Assembly (NCBI RefSeq): GCF_002735905.1
Contig: NZ_PEBD01000004.1
Location: 372,001 to 436,000 of the forward strand
Length of the DNA: 64,000 nt
Source: Williamsia muralis
Lineage (GTDB): Bacteria > Actinomycetota > Actinomycetes > Mycobacteriales > Mycobacteriaceae
Direction of reading: 5' to 3'
The notes under the pieces were generated by a model. The model saw nothing but the letters and a program-made list of their open reading frames with translations, had not been told where the DNA came from and did no database searches. The translations under genes were made by a program, and so were the position numbers. Positions 9,459-18,494 of this stretch are shown here, in pieces. The stretch's first letter is position 1, and each line of letters starts with the position of its first letter.

Positions 9459-9633
9459 TCAGAACTCTCCGGTGAAGGTCGGCGGGCGGACTCGCTGTTG
9501 GCGTGTTGTCCTGCCAACGGACCTGTCACGAGAGAGATTCCTGTCCGCGGAGTCTCGATCAGCGTGACTCTAACCCTCGCCAACTGCGACGATCACCGGC
9601 TCAATGGGTATCAACCGTCTATTGGAGCGTGCC

Positions 9634-9900
9634 ATGCCCATGAGCAGTCTGATGTCCGCCGATCACCTCATGATGGCGGCTGCGGCCGCGCATCCCGAAG
9701 CGCCACAGGCGATACCGACGATGCACCTGTGCGCGCCTGTCGAAGGTCGGCCCGATGATCGGCACACTCGTTCGGCTCTCGCGGCGCGGGCAATCGAATA
9801 CAGCAGGCGTTATGGGGGAACGTCGTGCGGATGGTTCGCCCGTCTGCGTGAAGAACTCGACTCCCATCGCGACCTGAGCGCTCACGGTAAGTCTGCTTGA
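9634..9900 (+). CDS. Small hypothetical protein upstream of whiB-like gene
   Basis: An 88-residue frame beginning MPMSSLMSADHLMMAAAAAHPEAP, with two cysteines and no membrane segment. TTGGAG about 8 nt before the ATG at 9634 supports that start; the frame itself begins at 9604. Codon composition is compatible with coding but less biased than in neighbours. I do not recognise a family. Confidence 0.5.
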   Translation: MPMSSLMSADHLMMAAAAAHPEAPQAIPTMHLCAPVEGRPDDRHTRSALAARAIEYSRRYGGTSCGWFARLREELDSHRDLSAHGKSA

Positions 9901-10014
9901 CTGCCCGCCGTACCGATGTCAATGGTTCGGACTCGGTCGGCGACAACACTCCGCTCGGCGCATGTCGTCATGAATGCTTGGCGGCAGAGAGCGATCAACC
10001 AAGGGGAGTGGGTT

Positions 10015-10308
10015 GTGGAAGTGTTTGCGTTCGGCGCCGAATCGGGTGTGGGCGGCTGGGATTGGCGGGTGCGCGGGCGTTGCCGCGATCAGGGGATCGA
10101 CTGGGAGATCTTCTTCGCACCGTCCGGACGAGAGCCCGCCGCAGTCCGAAGGCGCCGCGAGGCCGAGGCCAAAGCACTGTGCCACGGCTGCCCCGTGGTG
10201 CGGCAGTGCCGCGACCATGCCGTGGAGTTCGACGAGAAACACGGCATCTGGGGAGGGATGACGGTCGACGAGATCGCGACCGTCGCTCGTGACGCCCGTT
10301 CGGCGTGA
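10015..10308 (+). CDS. WhiB-family iron-sulfur transcriptional regulator
   Basis: A 97-residue WhiB-like protein. Four cysteines that ligate a [4Fe-4S] cluster are at residues 23, 56, 59 and 65 (RGRC, then LCHGCPVVRQC), followed by the G(I)WGGMT turn that contacts sigma factor region 4. The GTG at 10015 is chosen because AGGGGAG lies 6 nt upstream; the frame runs back to 9916 without a site. No AT-hook follows, so it is not a canonical WhiB7; the subclass cannot be assigned. The C-terminus is short and ends soon after the turn. Confidence 0.93.
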   Translation: MEVFAFGAESGVGGWDWRVRGRCRDQGIDWEIFFAPSGREPAAVRRRREAEAKALCHGCPVVRQCRDHAVEFDEKHGIWGGMTVDEIATVARDARSA

Positions 10309-10360
10309 GCCGGCCACGAAATGGAACGGCCGTACCGTTGCTTCTCGTTACGCTTGTTCC

Positions 10361-11242
10361 ATGACCACAAATGTTCCGACCATCGACCTCAACTCGGGGA
10401 CGTCCATTCCGCAGCTGGGCCTGGGGGTGTGGCAGGCGTCCAACGAGGAGACCGAGCAGGCCGTCCGGTCTGCGATCGACGACGCCGGTTACCGCCACAT
10501 CGACACCGCGGCCGCGTATGGGAACGAAGAGGGTGTCGGTCGTGCTCTTGCAGCCGCGTCCGTCGATCGTTCCGAACTGTTCGTCACCACAAAACTGTGG
10601 AACGCCGACCAGGGATTCGAGCCGGCGAAGCAGGCGTTCGACCAGAGCTTGTCGCGGCTCGGGCTGGACTACGTGGATCTCTACCTGATCCATTGGCCTC
10701 TGCTGGACGACGACCGATTGCTCAGGACGTGGGACGCGCTCGAGGAGATTGCGCAGAGCGGTCGCGCAAAGGCGATCGGCGTGTGCAACTTCGAACCCCG
10801 CCACCTCGAACTGCTGGTGGATCGGGGCGGAACGTTGCCGGCCGTCGATCAGGTGGAACTGCATCCGCATCTACCGCAGCATCAGATCCGCGACGTCGCG
10901 GACCAGCATGGCATCGTCGTCGAATCGTGGAGCCCACTCGGGGGCACCAGCAATTCGGGCTGGGGTAAGGACTCCAAACCGAACACCCTGTTGACCGATC
11001 CGCTGATCGCCCGGATCGGTGAGCAGCACGGCAAGTCGCCGGCTCAGATCCTGATCCGATGGCATCTGCAGAACGGTCTCGTCGTCATCCCCAAGTCGGT
11101 CAATCCCGACCGGATCGCCCAGAACATCGACGTGTTCGACTTCGAACTCACCGACGCTGATCTCGGCGACATCGCCACGCTGAACGATGGGGTACGTGTG
11201 GGTGCAGACCCCAACGAGTTCAACGTCGGTGCTCCCGAATGA
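10361..11242 (+). CDS. Aldo/keto reductase
   Basis: A 293-residue NADPH-dependent reductase of the 2,5-diketo-D-gluconate reductase-like AKR5 type. The tetrad Asp48, Tyr53, Lys78 and His111 is visible in DTAAAYGNEEGVGRAL, TTKLWN and LYLIHWP, and the C-terminal IPKSVNPDRIAQN binds the cofactor. TACGCT at 10349-10354 sits 6 nt before the ATG, suggesting a leaderless mRNA. It is a single gene, convergent with the ferredoxin-flavoprotein pair. Confidence 0.95.
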   Translation: MTTNVPTIDLNSGTSIPQLGLGVWQASNEETEQAVRSAIDDAGYRHIDTAAAYGNEEGVGRALAAASVDRSELFVTTKLWNADQGFEPAKQAFDQSLSRLGLDYVDLYLIHWPLLDDDRLLRTWDALEEIAQSGRAKAIGVCNFEPRHLELLVDRGGTLPAVDQVELHPHLPQHQIRDVADQHGIVVESWSPLGGTSNSGWGKDSKPNTLLTDPLIARIGEQHGKSPAQILIRWHLQNGLVVIPKSVNPDRIAQNIDVFDFELTDADLGDIATLNDGVRVGADPNEFNVGAPE

Positions 11243-11276
11243 TCAACTGACGCAGCACTGAGCGGTGTGGCAATGG

Positions 11277-11624
11277 TCAGTCGCCGACGGCGATGATCCT
11301 GGGTGGCAGCGCTCCGTGCGGGATGGCCGGACCGATGGCCACCCGACTTCCCGGCGTCCGTCCGTGACCCCAGCCGAGCTCGGCTCGATAGGATCCGAGC
11401 GGCGCGTCCGCCAGCGTCGTCCGATCGGCGACCGGTTCGGACGACGGTGCCACATAAAGTGCGTCGGTGGGGCAATACGCCTCGCACATGAAGCAGGTCT
11501 GGCAGTCCGATTGCCTTGCGATGCGTGGGATCCCGTCGGTCCCGCGATCGAACACGTCGGTGGGGCACGCATCGATGCACTTGTCGCACCCGATGCACTT
11601 GTCCGCCAGGACGAGTTCGATCAT
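11277..11624 (-). CDS. 2[4Fe-4S] ferredoxin-like subunit paired with the flavoprotein
   Basis: A 115-residue protein with two cluster motifs: Cys10-13-16-20 (CIGCDKCIDACP) and Cys41-44-47-51 (CQTCFMCEAYCP). A roughly 50-residue C-terminal tail follows, more than in simple ferredoxins and reminiscent of AprB-like subunits. The ATG at 11624 overlaps the stop of the flavoprotein gene (ATGA), so the two are co-translated and probably form a complex, passing electrons to or from the FAD subunit. Confidence 0.9.
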   Translation of the reverse strand: MIELVLADKCIGCDKCIDACPTDVFDRGTDGIPRIARQSDCQTCFMCEAYCPTDALYVAPSSEPVADRTTLADAPLGSYRAELGWGHGRTPGSRVAIGPAIPHGALPPRIIAVGD

Positions 11625-13213
11625 GACGCGTGGGCCAGCGTCGGAGCGGTTGCCCGCGGCCGTGTCCACACCTCGTCCAGGCCGCCGGACAGGATGTGGT
11701 GGTGCTGGCCCGGATCCTGTTCGGGATGGTCCTCACGTTTGCTCATGCCCCGAGTTTCGGTGCGGCTCAACGCAGATCGGTACATCCATCGGCCCACCGC
11801 GGTGACGGCGGCTGCTTGTCTGGCCCGCACCCGGTCGGGGCCGGCGAGTGGACCCAGGTCGGCGGACAGGCCGGCCCACAGCGTGTCGAGTTCGTTCACC
11901 GCTTCCACCAGACGATCTCCATGCCGCAGGTAGTTCTTGCGCAGCGGGAGCAACTGTTGTCGCGCCGCCGCCATCACCTCGTCGGGCTGCAGCGACGGGC
12001 GGGACGTGGGACGCAGGCCGGCCCGACCCGCCCCGATCAGATCGTGTTGACCGATCGGGGACTGGGCCAAGGCGTGCTGTGCCGCAGCGGAACCCGCCCA
12101 GGTTCCCGACGACATGGCCCATGCCGAATTGTGGCTGCCGCCGCCGGTGAAGCCTCCGCAGATGCGTTCCCTGGTCGCCGCGTCACCTGCCGCGTAGAGC
12201 CCTCGCACCGAGGTGGCGCAGGTGTCGTCGACGAGATCAACACCTCCGGTTCCGCGAACGGTGCCCTCCGCGATCAGGTCCACCTCGAAACGGTCGGTGA
12301 ACGGATTGATGCCGCGACGGTCGAACTGCAGGAAGAAGTTGGGCTGACCGAGACGCATCCTGCGCTGTACGTCTTCGTCGGCGCGGTCCAGTTGAGCGAA
12401 CACCTTCTCGCTGAGCAACGTTCGCGCGATCACCGAGCGTCCACCGGAAGACCCGGCGCCCTCGAGTACGCGCCCGTCGTCATGGAAGAAGGTGGCGTAT
12501 CCGTAGTAGGCGGTCTTGGTCACCGTGGACCCGGCTGCCGCGATGCCGTATGCGTTGGAGAACTCCATCCCGGAGAGCTGGGCCCCCACCTCTGCGGCCA
12601 TCAGCGTTCCGTCGCCGGTGTCGACGTTTGTGCCCAGCGCCCGGGACAGGAATGCGCAACCGCCGCTGGCCAGCACCACCGCGCCGGAGGTGATCGAGTA
12701 GTCGCGATGGTGATGTCGTTGGTACCCGGCCGCACCGCGCACCGAGCCGTCGGGTTCCACCAGCAGTTCCAGGGCCGGGGAGTGGTCGAGGATCGTGACG
12801 CCTGCTCGCGTGATCCAGGCTCGCATCCGCCGCATGTATTCGGGACCTTGCACACCGGTGCGGTTCTCCCGGCCGGTCTCGGGATCGATGGGGAAGGGAT
12901 AACGGCCCTCGGTGGCCAGGCGGTTCATGTTCAGGTAGGTCTGGTCGAGGACGCGGTCCATCCAGGAATGGTCCGCGAGGTATCCCCCCAGAGCTTCGCG
13001 GCTGGCCTTGGCTGCGCCGCGCAACTCCGGATCGGGGGCCACGTACCAGACGCCGGTGCCCGAAGGCGCTGTGGCGCCGCTTGTTCCGCAATATCCCTTG
13101 TCCACGAGAATCACCTCGGCACCACCCTGCCGGGCGTGCAGCGCCGCCCACGCCGCGGCAGGGCCGCCGCCGATCACGAGCACGTCGGTGGACAATTCTA
13201 GTGGTGCTGACAT
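11621..13213 (-). CDS. FAD-dependent oxidoreductase of the fumarate reductase/AprA type
   Basis: A 530-residue flavoprotein. The dinucleotide motif DVLVIGGGPAAAWAALHA is near residues 10-27, with SGGCAFLSRALG, the GLYAAGDAATRERICGGFTGGGSHNSAWA FAD-closing segment split around the active-site region, and a C-terminal helical domain. This is the family of succinate dehydrogenase/fumarate reductase and adenylylsulfate reductase flavoproteins. The paired ferredoxin resembles the AprAB arrangement rather than membrane-bound SdhAB. Electron acceptor and substrate are unknown; AprAB-like pairs in actinobacteria often neighbour sulfonate genes, so a sulfur link to the flavin monooxygenases nearby is possible. 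Confidence 0.88.
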   Translation of the reverse strand: MSAPLELSTDVLVIGGGPAAAWAALHARQGGAEVILVDKGYCGTSGATAPSGTGVWYVAPDPELRGAAKASREALGGYLADHSWMDRVLDQTYLNMNRLATEGRYPFPIDPETGRENRTGVQGPEYMRRMRAWITRAGVTILDHSPALELLVEPDGSVRGAAGYQRHHHRDYSITSGAVVLASGGCAFLSRALGTNVDTGDGTLMAAEVGAQLSGMEFSNAYGIAAAGSTVTKTAYYGYATFFHDDGRVLEGAGSSGGRSVIARTLLSEKVFAQLDRADEDVQRRMRLGQPNFFLQFDRRGINPFTDRFEVDLIAEGTVRGTGGVDLVDDTCATSVRGLYAAGDAATRERICGGFTGGGSHNSAWAMSSGTWAGSAAAQHALAQSPIGQHDLIGAGRAGLRPTSRPSLQPDEVMAAARQQLLPLRKNYLRHGDRLVEAVNELDTLWAGLSADLGPLAGPDRVRARQAAAVTAVGRWMYRSALSRTETRGMSKREDHPEQDPGQHHHILSGGLDEVWTRPRATAPTLAHAS

Positions 13214-13387
13214 CGGGCTCCTGATGTGACTGGCGTACGGCGACGCGGGTGTACATCGGAGGTTAGGGCGGCACGGGGTACGGCAGAACCGTTGCGGTCA
13301 GGGTGATTCTGGTCCCGGCCTGATCACGGACCGGGCGCAGAGATCGGCGTACTTGCGGCACCGAACGCGTGGGGCGATAGTCGAGGT

Positions 13388-13819
13388 GTGCCCACCGACC
13401 GAGCTGCCCTGTCCGAGTTCATCACCGAACACACCCGTGGGACCCTGGCGACCATCCGGCGCAGCGGGGTCCCGCAACTCTCCACCGTCAGCTACTCCTT
13501 CGATCCCCGAGAGCAGTGCGTACGCATCTCGGTCACCGCGGATCGGGCAAAGGTCGCCAACCTGCGTCGTGACCCGCGCGCCAGTATCCACGTGAGCAGC
13601 GCTGACGGCTGGAACTACGCGGTGGCCGAGGGGCGGGTGGAACTGAGCGCGGTCGCAGCGGCGACCACCGAGGACGACACCGTGTCGGAGTTGATCGACC
13701 TCTACCGCGACGTACTCGGCGAACATCCCGACTGGGACGACTTCGCCCGCGCCATGGTGGAGGACAAGCGACTGGTCATCCGGCTCTACGCCGAGCACCT
13801 GTACGGCCGTATCGGCTGA
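13388..13819 (+). CDS. PPOX-class F420-dependent oxidoreductase
   Basis: A 143-residue split-barrel flavin/deazaflavin protein of the Rv1155/Rv2074 type. GTLATIRRSGVPQLSTVSYSFD and KVANLRRDPRASIHV are the cofactor-binding strands. F420 use is inferred from family and taxon. The GTG start has GATAGT 6 nt upstream, compatible with a leaderless message. A 7-bp inverted repeat overlaps its stop codon. Confidence 0.9.
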   Translation: MPTDRAALSEFITEHTRGTLATIRRSGVPQLSTVSYSFDPREQCVRISVTADRAKVANLRRDPRASIHVSSADGWNYAVAEGRVELSAVAAATTEDDTVSELIDLYRDVLGEHPDWDDFARAMVEDKRLVIRLYAEHLYGRIG

Positions 13820-13835
13820 CGGCGCGGGCGTCAGC
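13815..13835. terminator. Bidirectional hairpin between convergent genes
   Basis: GCTGACG and CGTCAGC form a perfect 7-bp stem around a 7-nt loop. The stem contains the stop codons of both convergent genes. Confidence 0.65.
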
Positions 13836-14268
13836 GCTGGCGGCGCTTGGCCTCCTCCTTGAGTCCCTTCTGCGCGGTGTTGAGCGCCGTCTTCTGAGCC
13901 TGCTTCACGATCAGCCCTGGCAACTTCACCTTCAGTTCCACGTCGAGCACGAACTCGACATGGGTTTTGTCGCCTTTGGGGGTGATCGTGTACTGGCCGT
14001 GCTGATAGCTCAGCTGATCGGCTTCGATCAGGTCCCAGGTGCAGGTGTTCTCGGTCCAGCTGTAGTCGAGGACCTGGTGGTCGGTCAGGCCGACCGCCTG
14101 CAGTTCGAGCTTCACCTTCTTGGGTGCGCCGTCCTCGTGTTCTTCCAGGATCTCCACCTTTTTGTGGGGGCCAGACCACTGCGGTAGCGCCTCCACGTCC
14201 ATCAAGATCTCCATGACGACGGCGGGAGGGGCGTCGATGTCGAATTCGGTCTTCGCGTTGACAGGCAT
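13831..14268 (-). CDS. SRPBCC (START/polyketide cyclase-like) family protein
   Basis: A 145-residue START-fold protein beginning MPVNAKTEFDIDAPPAVVMEIL and containing DVEALPQWSGPHKKVEILEE, typical of the mycobacterial lipid-transfer or cyclase-like group. The C-terminal tail is Lys/Arg/Gln-rich. The ATG at 14268 has TACTTT 7 nt upstream, consistent with a leaderless transcript; the frame extends far upstream without support. Ligand unknown. Confidence 0.85.
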   Translation of the reverse strand: MPVNAKTEFDIDAPPAVVMEILMDVEALPQWSGPHKKVEILEEHEDGAPKKVKLELQAVGLTDHQVLDYSWTENTCTWDLIEADQLSYQHGQYTITPKGDKTHVEFVLDVELKVKLPGLIVKQAQKTALNTAQKGLKEEAKRRQR

Positions 14269-14500
14269 GGACCAAAAAGTACACCTGCCGGCGGGCCGTC
14301 CCCTCGCTTTTGCGCGGGGGAGTCGCGGCGACGTGGGCATTGACGGCGACGGAGTTTTCGTGATCAGACCGATGCACAAGAACGGGGGTTGTGTCCGCTC
14401 CGGCCGGAGTATGGTCTGTTCGGTAAGGCCGACGTGGTACCACTGCACCGGCCGGCCAATGCCTTGACGGGGGGCACTGGATACGTGTGTTTCGTTCGTG

Positions 14501-15073
14501 ATGGGATCAATGTTGTTCAGTAGCAATGTCTTTCGTGTTCGTCCTCGTGGCTTGGTGCGGGCGGGGGTGGCCGGGCTGATCGGTACCGCGGCGCTCGCGC
14601 TGGCCGGTCTTGCAGGGGCGGGTGGAGCATCGGCCGATCCGTTGACCTGTACTGCGGCCAACGGGCACAACGTGATTCAGACAGACGGGTACGGCGCGTG
14701 TGGAGCGAAGGCCGGCCCCGGCAGCTTTGCGCACGCTGAAGACCACAGCCGCAACGGCACAGCGGTCGCATCGTCGAACACCGGCGGAAACGCCAATGCA
14801 TACAACCTGCAACCGAATACGTCGGCTCTGTCCGGTGCGGTGACGGGTGGCACGGGATACTCGATCACCACCGGGCCCGGCGGGATGGCCGTCAGCCAGG
14901 CTCGTGCGGGCGGTACGTCGATAGCGGTTGCCGGCTGGGGCGGTACGGCCTACTCGGGCCCTTACGGCACCACATGTTCGGGCAGCTTCGCCGCAGCGGT
15001 CGACACCTCGACTGGGCAGGCCTGCATCGGATCCGGCGGCATCTGGCTCTCCACCCCGCGGCCGGCCTCTTAG
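14501..15073 (+). CDS. Secreted protein, probable DUF6764 type
   Basis: About 190 residues with an N-terminal signal peptide (hydrophobic run VAGLIGTAALALAGLAG, cleavage after ASA before DP). The mature part is rich in Gly, Ala, Ser and Thr, has paired cysteines, and carries alternating SGAVTGGTGYSITTGPGGMAVSQ-type turns. It resembles proteins annotated DUF6764 in Gordonia, from memory. Starts at 14498 (GTG), 14501 and 14510 are all possible. Two hairpins follow the gene. Location is extracellular or envelope; function unknown. Confidence 0.75.
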   Translation: MGSMLFSSNVFRVRPRGLVRAGVAGLIGTAALALAGLAGAGGASADPLTCTAANGHNVIQTDGYGACGAKAGPGSFAHAEDHSRNGTAVASSNTGGNANAYNLQPNTSALSGAVTGGTGYSITTGPGGMAVSQARAGGTSIAVAGWGGTAYSGPYGTTCSGSFAAAVDTSTGQACIGSGGIWLSTPRPAS

Positions 15074-15082
15074 AACCCACAC

Positions 15083-15108
15083 TGCGGGGGCAGAAATCAA
15101 CCCCCGCA
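15083..15108 (+). terminator. Hairpin terminator after the secreted-protein gene
   Basis: TGCGGGGG and CCCCCGCA form an 8-bp perfect stem with a 10-nt A-rich loop, 10 bp past the stop codon. Confidence 0.75.
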
Positions 15109-15118
15109 CCTCCATGCG

Positions 15119-15148
15119 AAGGGCGGCGCCGATCACGGTGTCGCCCTT
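15119..15148 (+). terminator. Second hairpin in tandem
   Basis: AAGGGCGGCGCCG pairs with CGGTGTCGCCCTT over 13 positions, two of them G-U wobbles in RNA, around an ATCA loop. It lies 10 bp after the first hairpin and is followed by TTGCCC. The wobbles favour the plus-strand RNA. Confidence 0.7.
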
Positions 15149-15254
15149 TGCCCTGTCTGGGTATCGGCGTCCGGCCGGTGTCGACCGTGACCGCATCACC
15201 GCCAGTTCACCCTTCGGCCATGTGACAGCGGTGCGTCCGGTTTAGTTTGGAGAG

Positions 15255-16223
15255 GTGAATGAAATTCTGCGCCTCTCGGATTTCGGGCCGGACCACCCTG
15301 ACGTCGGTCCCGACTTCAGCGTCGTCGCCGGCCGCGAGGCCCTCCAAAAGATCGTCGACCTCGCCGACACCACCCAGTTCCTCGTCGACGACCGCGATGA
15401 TGACGATCCCCGCCTCCTGACCCTTCCCGGGCGCAACGTCATCGACACCTGGCGTGAGGACTATCCGTACGACGAGCGCATGAGTCGCGACGAGTACGAG
15501 CTGGAGAAGCGGCTGCTGCAGATCGAGTTGCTGAAGTTCCAGAAGTGGAGCAAGCGCACGAGCAGCCGGCACGTGTTCGTCTTCGAAGGGCGCGATGCGG
15601 CGGGCAAGGGCGGCACCATCAAACGCTTCATGGAGCATCTGAATCCACGCGGTGCCCGGGTGGTCGCGCTGGAGAAGCCGTCCGAGCGTGAATCGACCCA
15701 GTGGTACTTCCAGCGATACGTGCAGCATCTGCCCGCCGCCGGGGAGATCGTCATGTTCGACCGCTCCTGGTACAACCGCACCGGTGTCGAGCGGGTGATG
15801 GGGTTCTGCACCGACGAACAGCACGCCCAGTTCCTGCGGCAGGCCCCGCTCTTCGAGGCCATGCTGATCGACGACGGGATGGATCTGGTGAAGTTCTGGT
15901 TCTCGGTGTCCCCGCTGGAACAGCGCACCCGCTTCGCGATTCGTCAGGTGGACCCGGTGCGTCAGTGGAAATTGTCGCCGATGGACATCGCGTCCCTGGA
16001 CAAGTGGGACAAGTACACCGCCGCCAAAGAAGAGATGTTCGCGGAGACCGACACCGAAGAAGCGCCGTGGATCGTCGTCAAGAGCAATGACAAGAAGCGG
16101 GCCCGCATCAACGCGATGCGGTACGTGCTGAGCCTGTTCGACTACGACGACAAGGACGCCAACATCGTCGGCGAGCCGGATCCGCTCATCGTCGGCCGGG
16201 CACGCGATCTGCTGGGGGAGTAG
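15255..16223 (+). CDS. ppk2: Polyphosphate kinase 2
   Basis: A 322-residue PPK2-family enzyme that transfers phosphate between polyphosphate and nucleotides. Walker A is GRDAAGKGGT at residues 112-121, the lid and Walker B region contains FDRSWYNR with Asp169, and the C-terminus has the LSPMDIASLDKWDKYTAAK block. Length fits one-domain class I PPK2, which mainly makes NTPs from NDPs. TAGTTT at 15243-15248 lies 6 nt before the GTG, suggesting leaderless translation. Confidence 0.95.
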   Translation: MNEILRLSDFGPDHPDVGPDFSVVAGREALQKIVDLADTTQFLVDDRDDDDPRLLTLPGRNVIDTWREDYPYDERMSRDEYELEKRLLQIELLKFQKWSKRTSSRHVFVFEGRDAAGKGGTIKRFMEHLNPRGARVVALEKPSERESTQWYFQRYVQHLPAAGEIVMFDRSWYNRTGVERVMGFCTDEQHAQFLRQAPLFEAMLIDDGMDLVKFWFSVSPLEQRTRFAIRQVDPVRQWKLSPMDIASLDKWDKYTAAKEEMFAETDTEEAPWIVVKSNDKKRARINAMRYVLSLFDYDDKDANIVGEPDPLIVGRARDLLGE

Positions 16224-16307
16224 ACACCGATGGCACTCGCGAGCGGTCGTATGACGGTCATGGCCTGCCTACCGCGGTTCACGCCGCCCGATCTGTAACC
16301 TGGGCCG

Positions 16308-17132
16308 GTGCGCTCCTTCCTTGCCGCCGTGCTGTGCCTGGTCGCCATCGTCGCGGCCGCCGTCGCCGTGCCCGCGTTCTTCGTGAACGAGCGAGTTGTC
16401 GATCGTGACGGATTCCGGGAGACCGTGGCGCCGCTGGCCGACAACGCGACCGTGCAGCAGTACATCGCCGACGAGATCACCGCTCAGGTGTCGTCGCAGG
16501 CGCCCCTGGTCCCTGATGGCCTGATCGCCCCGCTCGCCGACACCTATACCAAGAGCGACAACTTCGAGCAGGACTTCGCCGACGCGATGATCCAGCAGCA
16601 CGATTGGCTGTTCGAGGAGGCCACGCCCGAAAACGAGGGTGAGGTGATGTCTCTCGACCTGACGGCGATGGTCAACCGTGTCATCGCGGACGTGGGTTTC
16701 GGTGGCATCGAGATCAAGGGGCCGATCCTGGTGCCGCTGAGCGATTCTGCCCAGTCGGGACTCGAGGCAGGTCGGTACCACAATCTGGGCAACCAGATCG
16801 GTCTGCTCGCGATCAGCTCGTTGGTCATCGCGGTGGTCGCCACGGTGCTCGCCCTCGTGGTCGCACGACGGCGGGGCTTTGTGCTCTTGGCCGTGGGCTT
16901 CGGGGTGATCCTCGGCGGGATCGCGACCTGGCTCCTCGGGGAGGGCGTGCAACGACGGGCCCTCGACGAGGTCTCCGGCGCCGATGACTCGGCCCGGGAG
17001 GTCGCCGACATCATCGTCGACAAGGTCGTCGGTGACATGCAGGAGGTGGGTCTGATCGCCGTCGGCGCCGGCGTCGCCCTCGGTGCGGTGGGTCTGCTGA
17101 TCTCGGTTGCGCTGGAGCGTCGCCGCTACTGA
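16308..17132 (+). CDS. Hypothetical membrane protein with extracytoplasmic domain
   Basis: A 274-residue protein with an N-terminal membrane anchor (residues 4-27), an approximately 130-residue extracytoplasmic segment (NERVVDRDGFRETVAPLADN...), and three further transmembrane helices around residues 163-185, 190-208 and 245-267. The motif resembles actinobacterial proteins sometimes annotated as putative integral membrane proteins; function is unknown. TAACCT at 16296-16301 lies 6 nt before the GTG at 16308. Confidence 0.8.
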   Translation: MRSFLAAVLCLVAIVAAAVAVPAFFVNERVVDRDGFRETVAPLADNATVQQYIADEITAQVSSQAPLVPDGLIAPLADTYTKSDNFEQDFADAMIQQHDWLFEEATPENEGEVMSLDLTAMVNRVIADVGFGGIEIKGPILVPLSDSAQSGLEAGRYHNLGNQIGLLAISSLVIAVVATVLALVVARRRGFVLLAVGFGVILGGIATWLLGEGVQRRALDEVSGADDSAREVADIIVDKVVGDMQEVGLIAVGAGVALGAVGLLISVALERRRY

Positions 17133-17186
17133 CCCTCGCGTCGCGGCACGCACTCCACGCGTGGTGTCAGACCGGCATGCGAACAT

Positions 17187-18398
17187 GTGTTCGTGTCCGA
17201 AGAGCAGCGGGAGCTGGCCAGCATCCTGCACGCCGACCTCGACTCCTTCTATGCCTCGGTCGAGCAGCGCGACCACCCCGAGCTGCGCGGCCGTCCGGTC
17301 ATCGTGGGCGGTGGAGGCGTGGTCCTCGCGGCCAGCTACGAGGCCAAGGCACGCGGGGTGCGCACGCCGATGAACGGCCGCGAGGCGGTCGCCATGTGCC
17401 CGGACGCTGTGGTGATGCGGCCTCGTTTCGAGAGCTACGTCGAGGCCAGTCAGGCAGTCTTCGACATCTTCCGGGACACCACGCCGCTGGTGGAGGGCAT
17501 CTCGATCGATGAGGCGTTCCTCGATGTCGGCGGCCTCTACCGGGTGAGTGGCTCGCCAGCCGAGATCGGCGCCCGACTACGCGAGCGGGTGAGGATCGAG
17601 GTCGGGCTGCCGATCACTGTCGGCATCGCGCGTACCAAGTTTCTCGCGAAGGTCGCCAGTGCGGTGGGAAAGCCGGACGGACTGCTCGAGGTGCCGCCGG
17701 GTGGTGAACTCGAGTTCCTGCACCCGTTGCCGGTCGAACGGCTCTGGGGTGTCGGGGCGGTGACATCGCGCAAGCTTCGCGACGCGGGCCTGTCCACCGT
17801 GGGCGACCTCGCGGCCGTTGGTCAGCCGACTCTCGCGTCGCTGCTCGGTCGCGGCGCCGGTTCACACCTGTATGCGCTGGCGATGGCACGCGATCCACGT
17901 CGGGTCGAGGTCGGGCGTCGTCGCCGGTCGATCGGGTCCCAGCGAGCGATGGGTAGGCGACCCAAAACCCAGGAGGATCTAGAGGCGTCCATGGTGGGCA
18001 TCGTCGATCGGCTGGGTAAACGCCTGCGTAAAGCAGAACGCGTGTGTCGCACCGTGATCCTGCGGCTGCGGTTCGACGATTTCACCCGGGTGACGCGTTC
18101 ACGAACTCTGTACGAACCCACCGACGGCACCCAGGTACTCATGACGGCGGCGCGTGCGCTGCTCGACGAAGCCATGCCGCTGATCCGGGACAAGGGCTGC
18201 ACGCTGATCGGGTTGTCGTTGACGAACCTCGACAGCAACGACTCCATCCAGCTCGCGCTGCCGTTCGACGAGCACCATCAGGAGAAACTGGACATCACCA
18301 TCGACGGGCTCAGGGACCGCTTCGGTGCCGGGGCAGTGACGCGAGCAGTTCTCATCGGACGCGATCAGGGCATGGCTGCACCGATGCTCCCCGACTGA
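17187..18398 (+). CDS. dinB: Y-family DNA polymerase IV
   Basis: A 403-residue translesion polymerase. Catalytic carboxylates are in HADLDSFYASVEQRD and SIDEAFLDVGG; the RTKFLAKVAS finger/palm, WGVGAVTSRKLRDAGL thumb helix-hairpin-helix and little-finger RSIGSQ segments follow. Near the C-terminus QLALPF matches a sliding-clamp binding motif. GTG 17187 and GTG 17193 are both possible starts. No LexA/SOS box was identified in the 54-bp gap upstream. Confidence 0.95.
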   Translation: MFVSEEQRELASILHADLDSFYASVEQRDHPELRGRPVIVGGGGVVLAASYEAKARGVRTPMNGREAVAMCPDAVVMRPRFESYVEASQAVFDIFRDTTPLVEGISIDEAFLDVGGLYRVSGSPAEIGARLRERVRIEVGLPITVGIARTKFLAKVASAVGKPDGLLEVPPGGELEFLHPLPVERLWGVGAVTSRKLRDAGLSTVGDLAAVGQPTLASLLGRGAGSHLYALAMARDPRRVEVGRRRRSIGSQRAMGRRPKTQEDLEASMVGIVDRLGKRLRKAERVCRTVILRLRFDDFTRVTRSRTLYEPTDGTQVLMTAARALLDEAMPLIRDKGCTLIGLSLTNLDSNDSIQLALPFDEHHQEKLDITIDGLRDRFGAGAVTRAVLIGRDQGMAAPMLPD

Positions 18399-18494
18399 TA
18401 TCGGCCGGCCGGGAGAGCTCGTAAAGGGATCGGGACCGTCAGCGCAAACACAGAATCTCGGGTTACGGTTGCTGAATGTCTTGGCAGGCGACCC

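Noticed and set aside
11630-13201. 523-codon frame antisense to the flavoprotein
   Set aside because: No recognisable motif; the opposite strand is a clear FAD protein.
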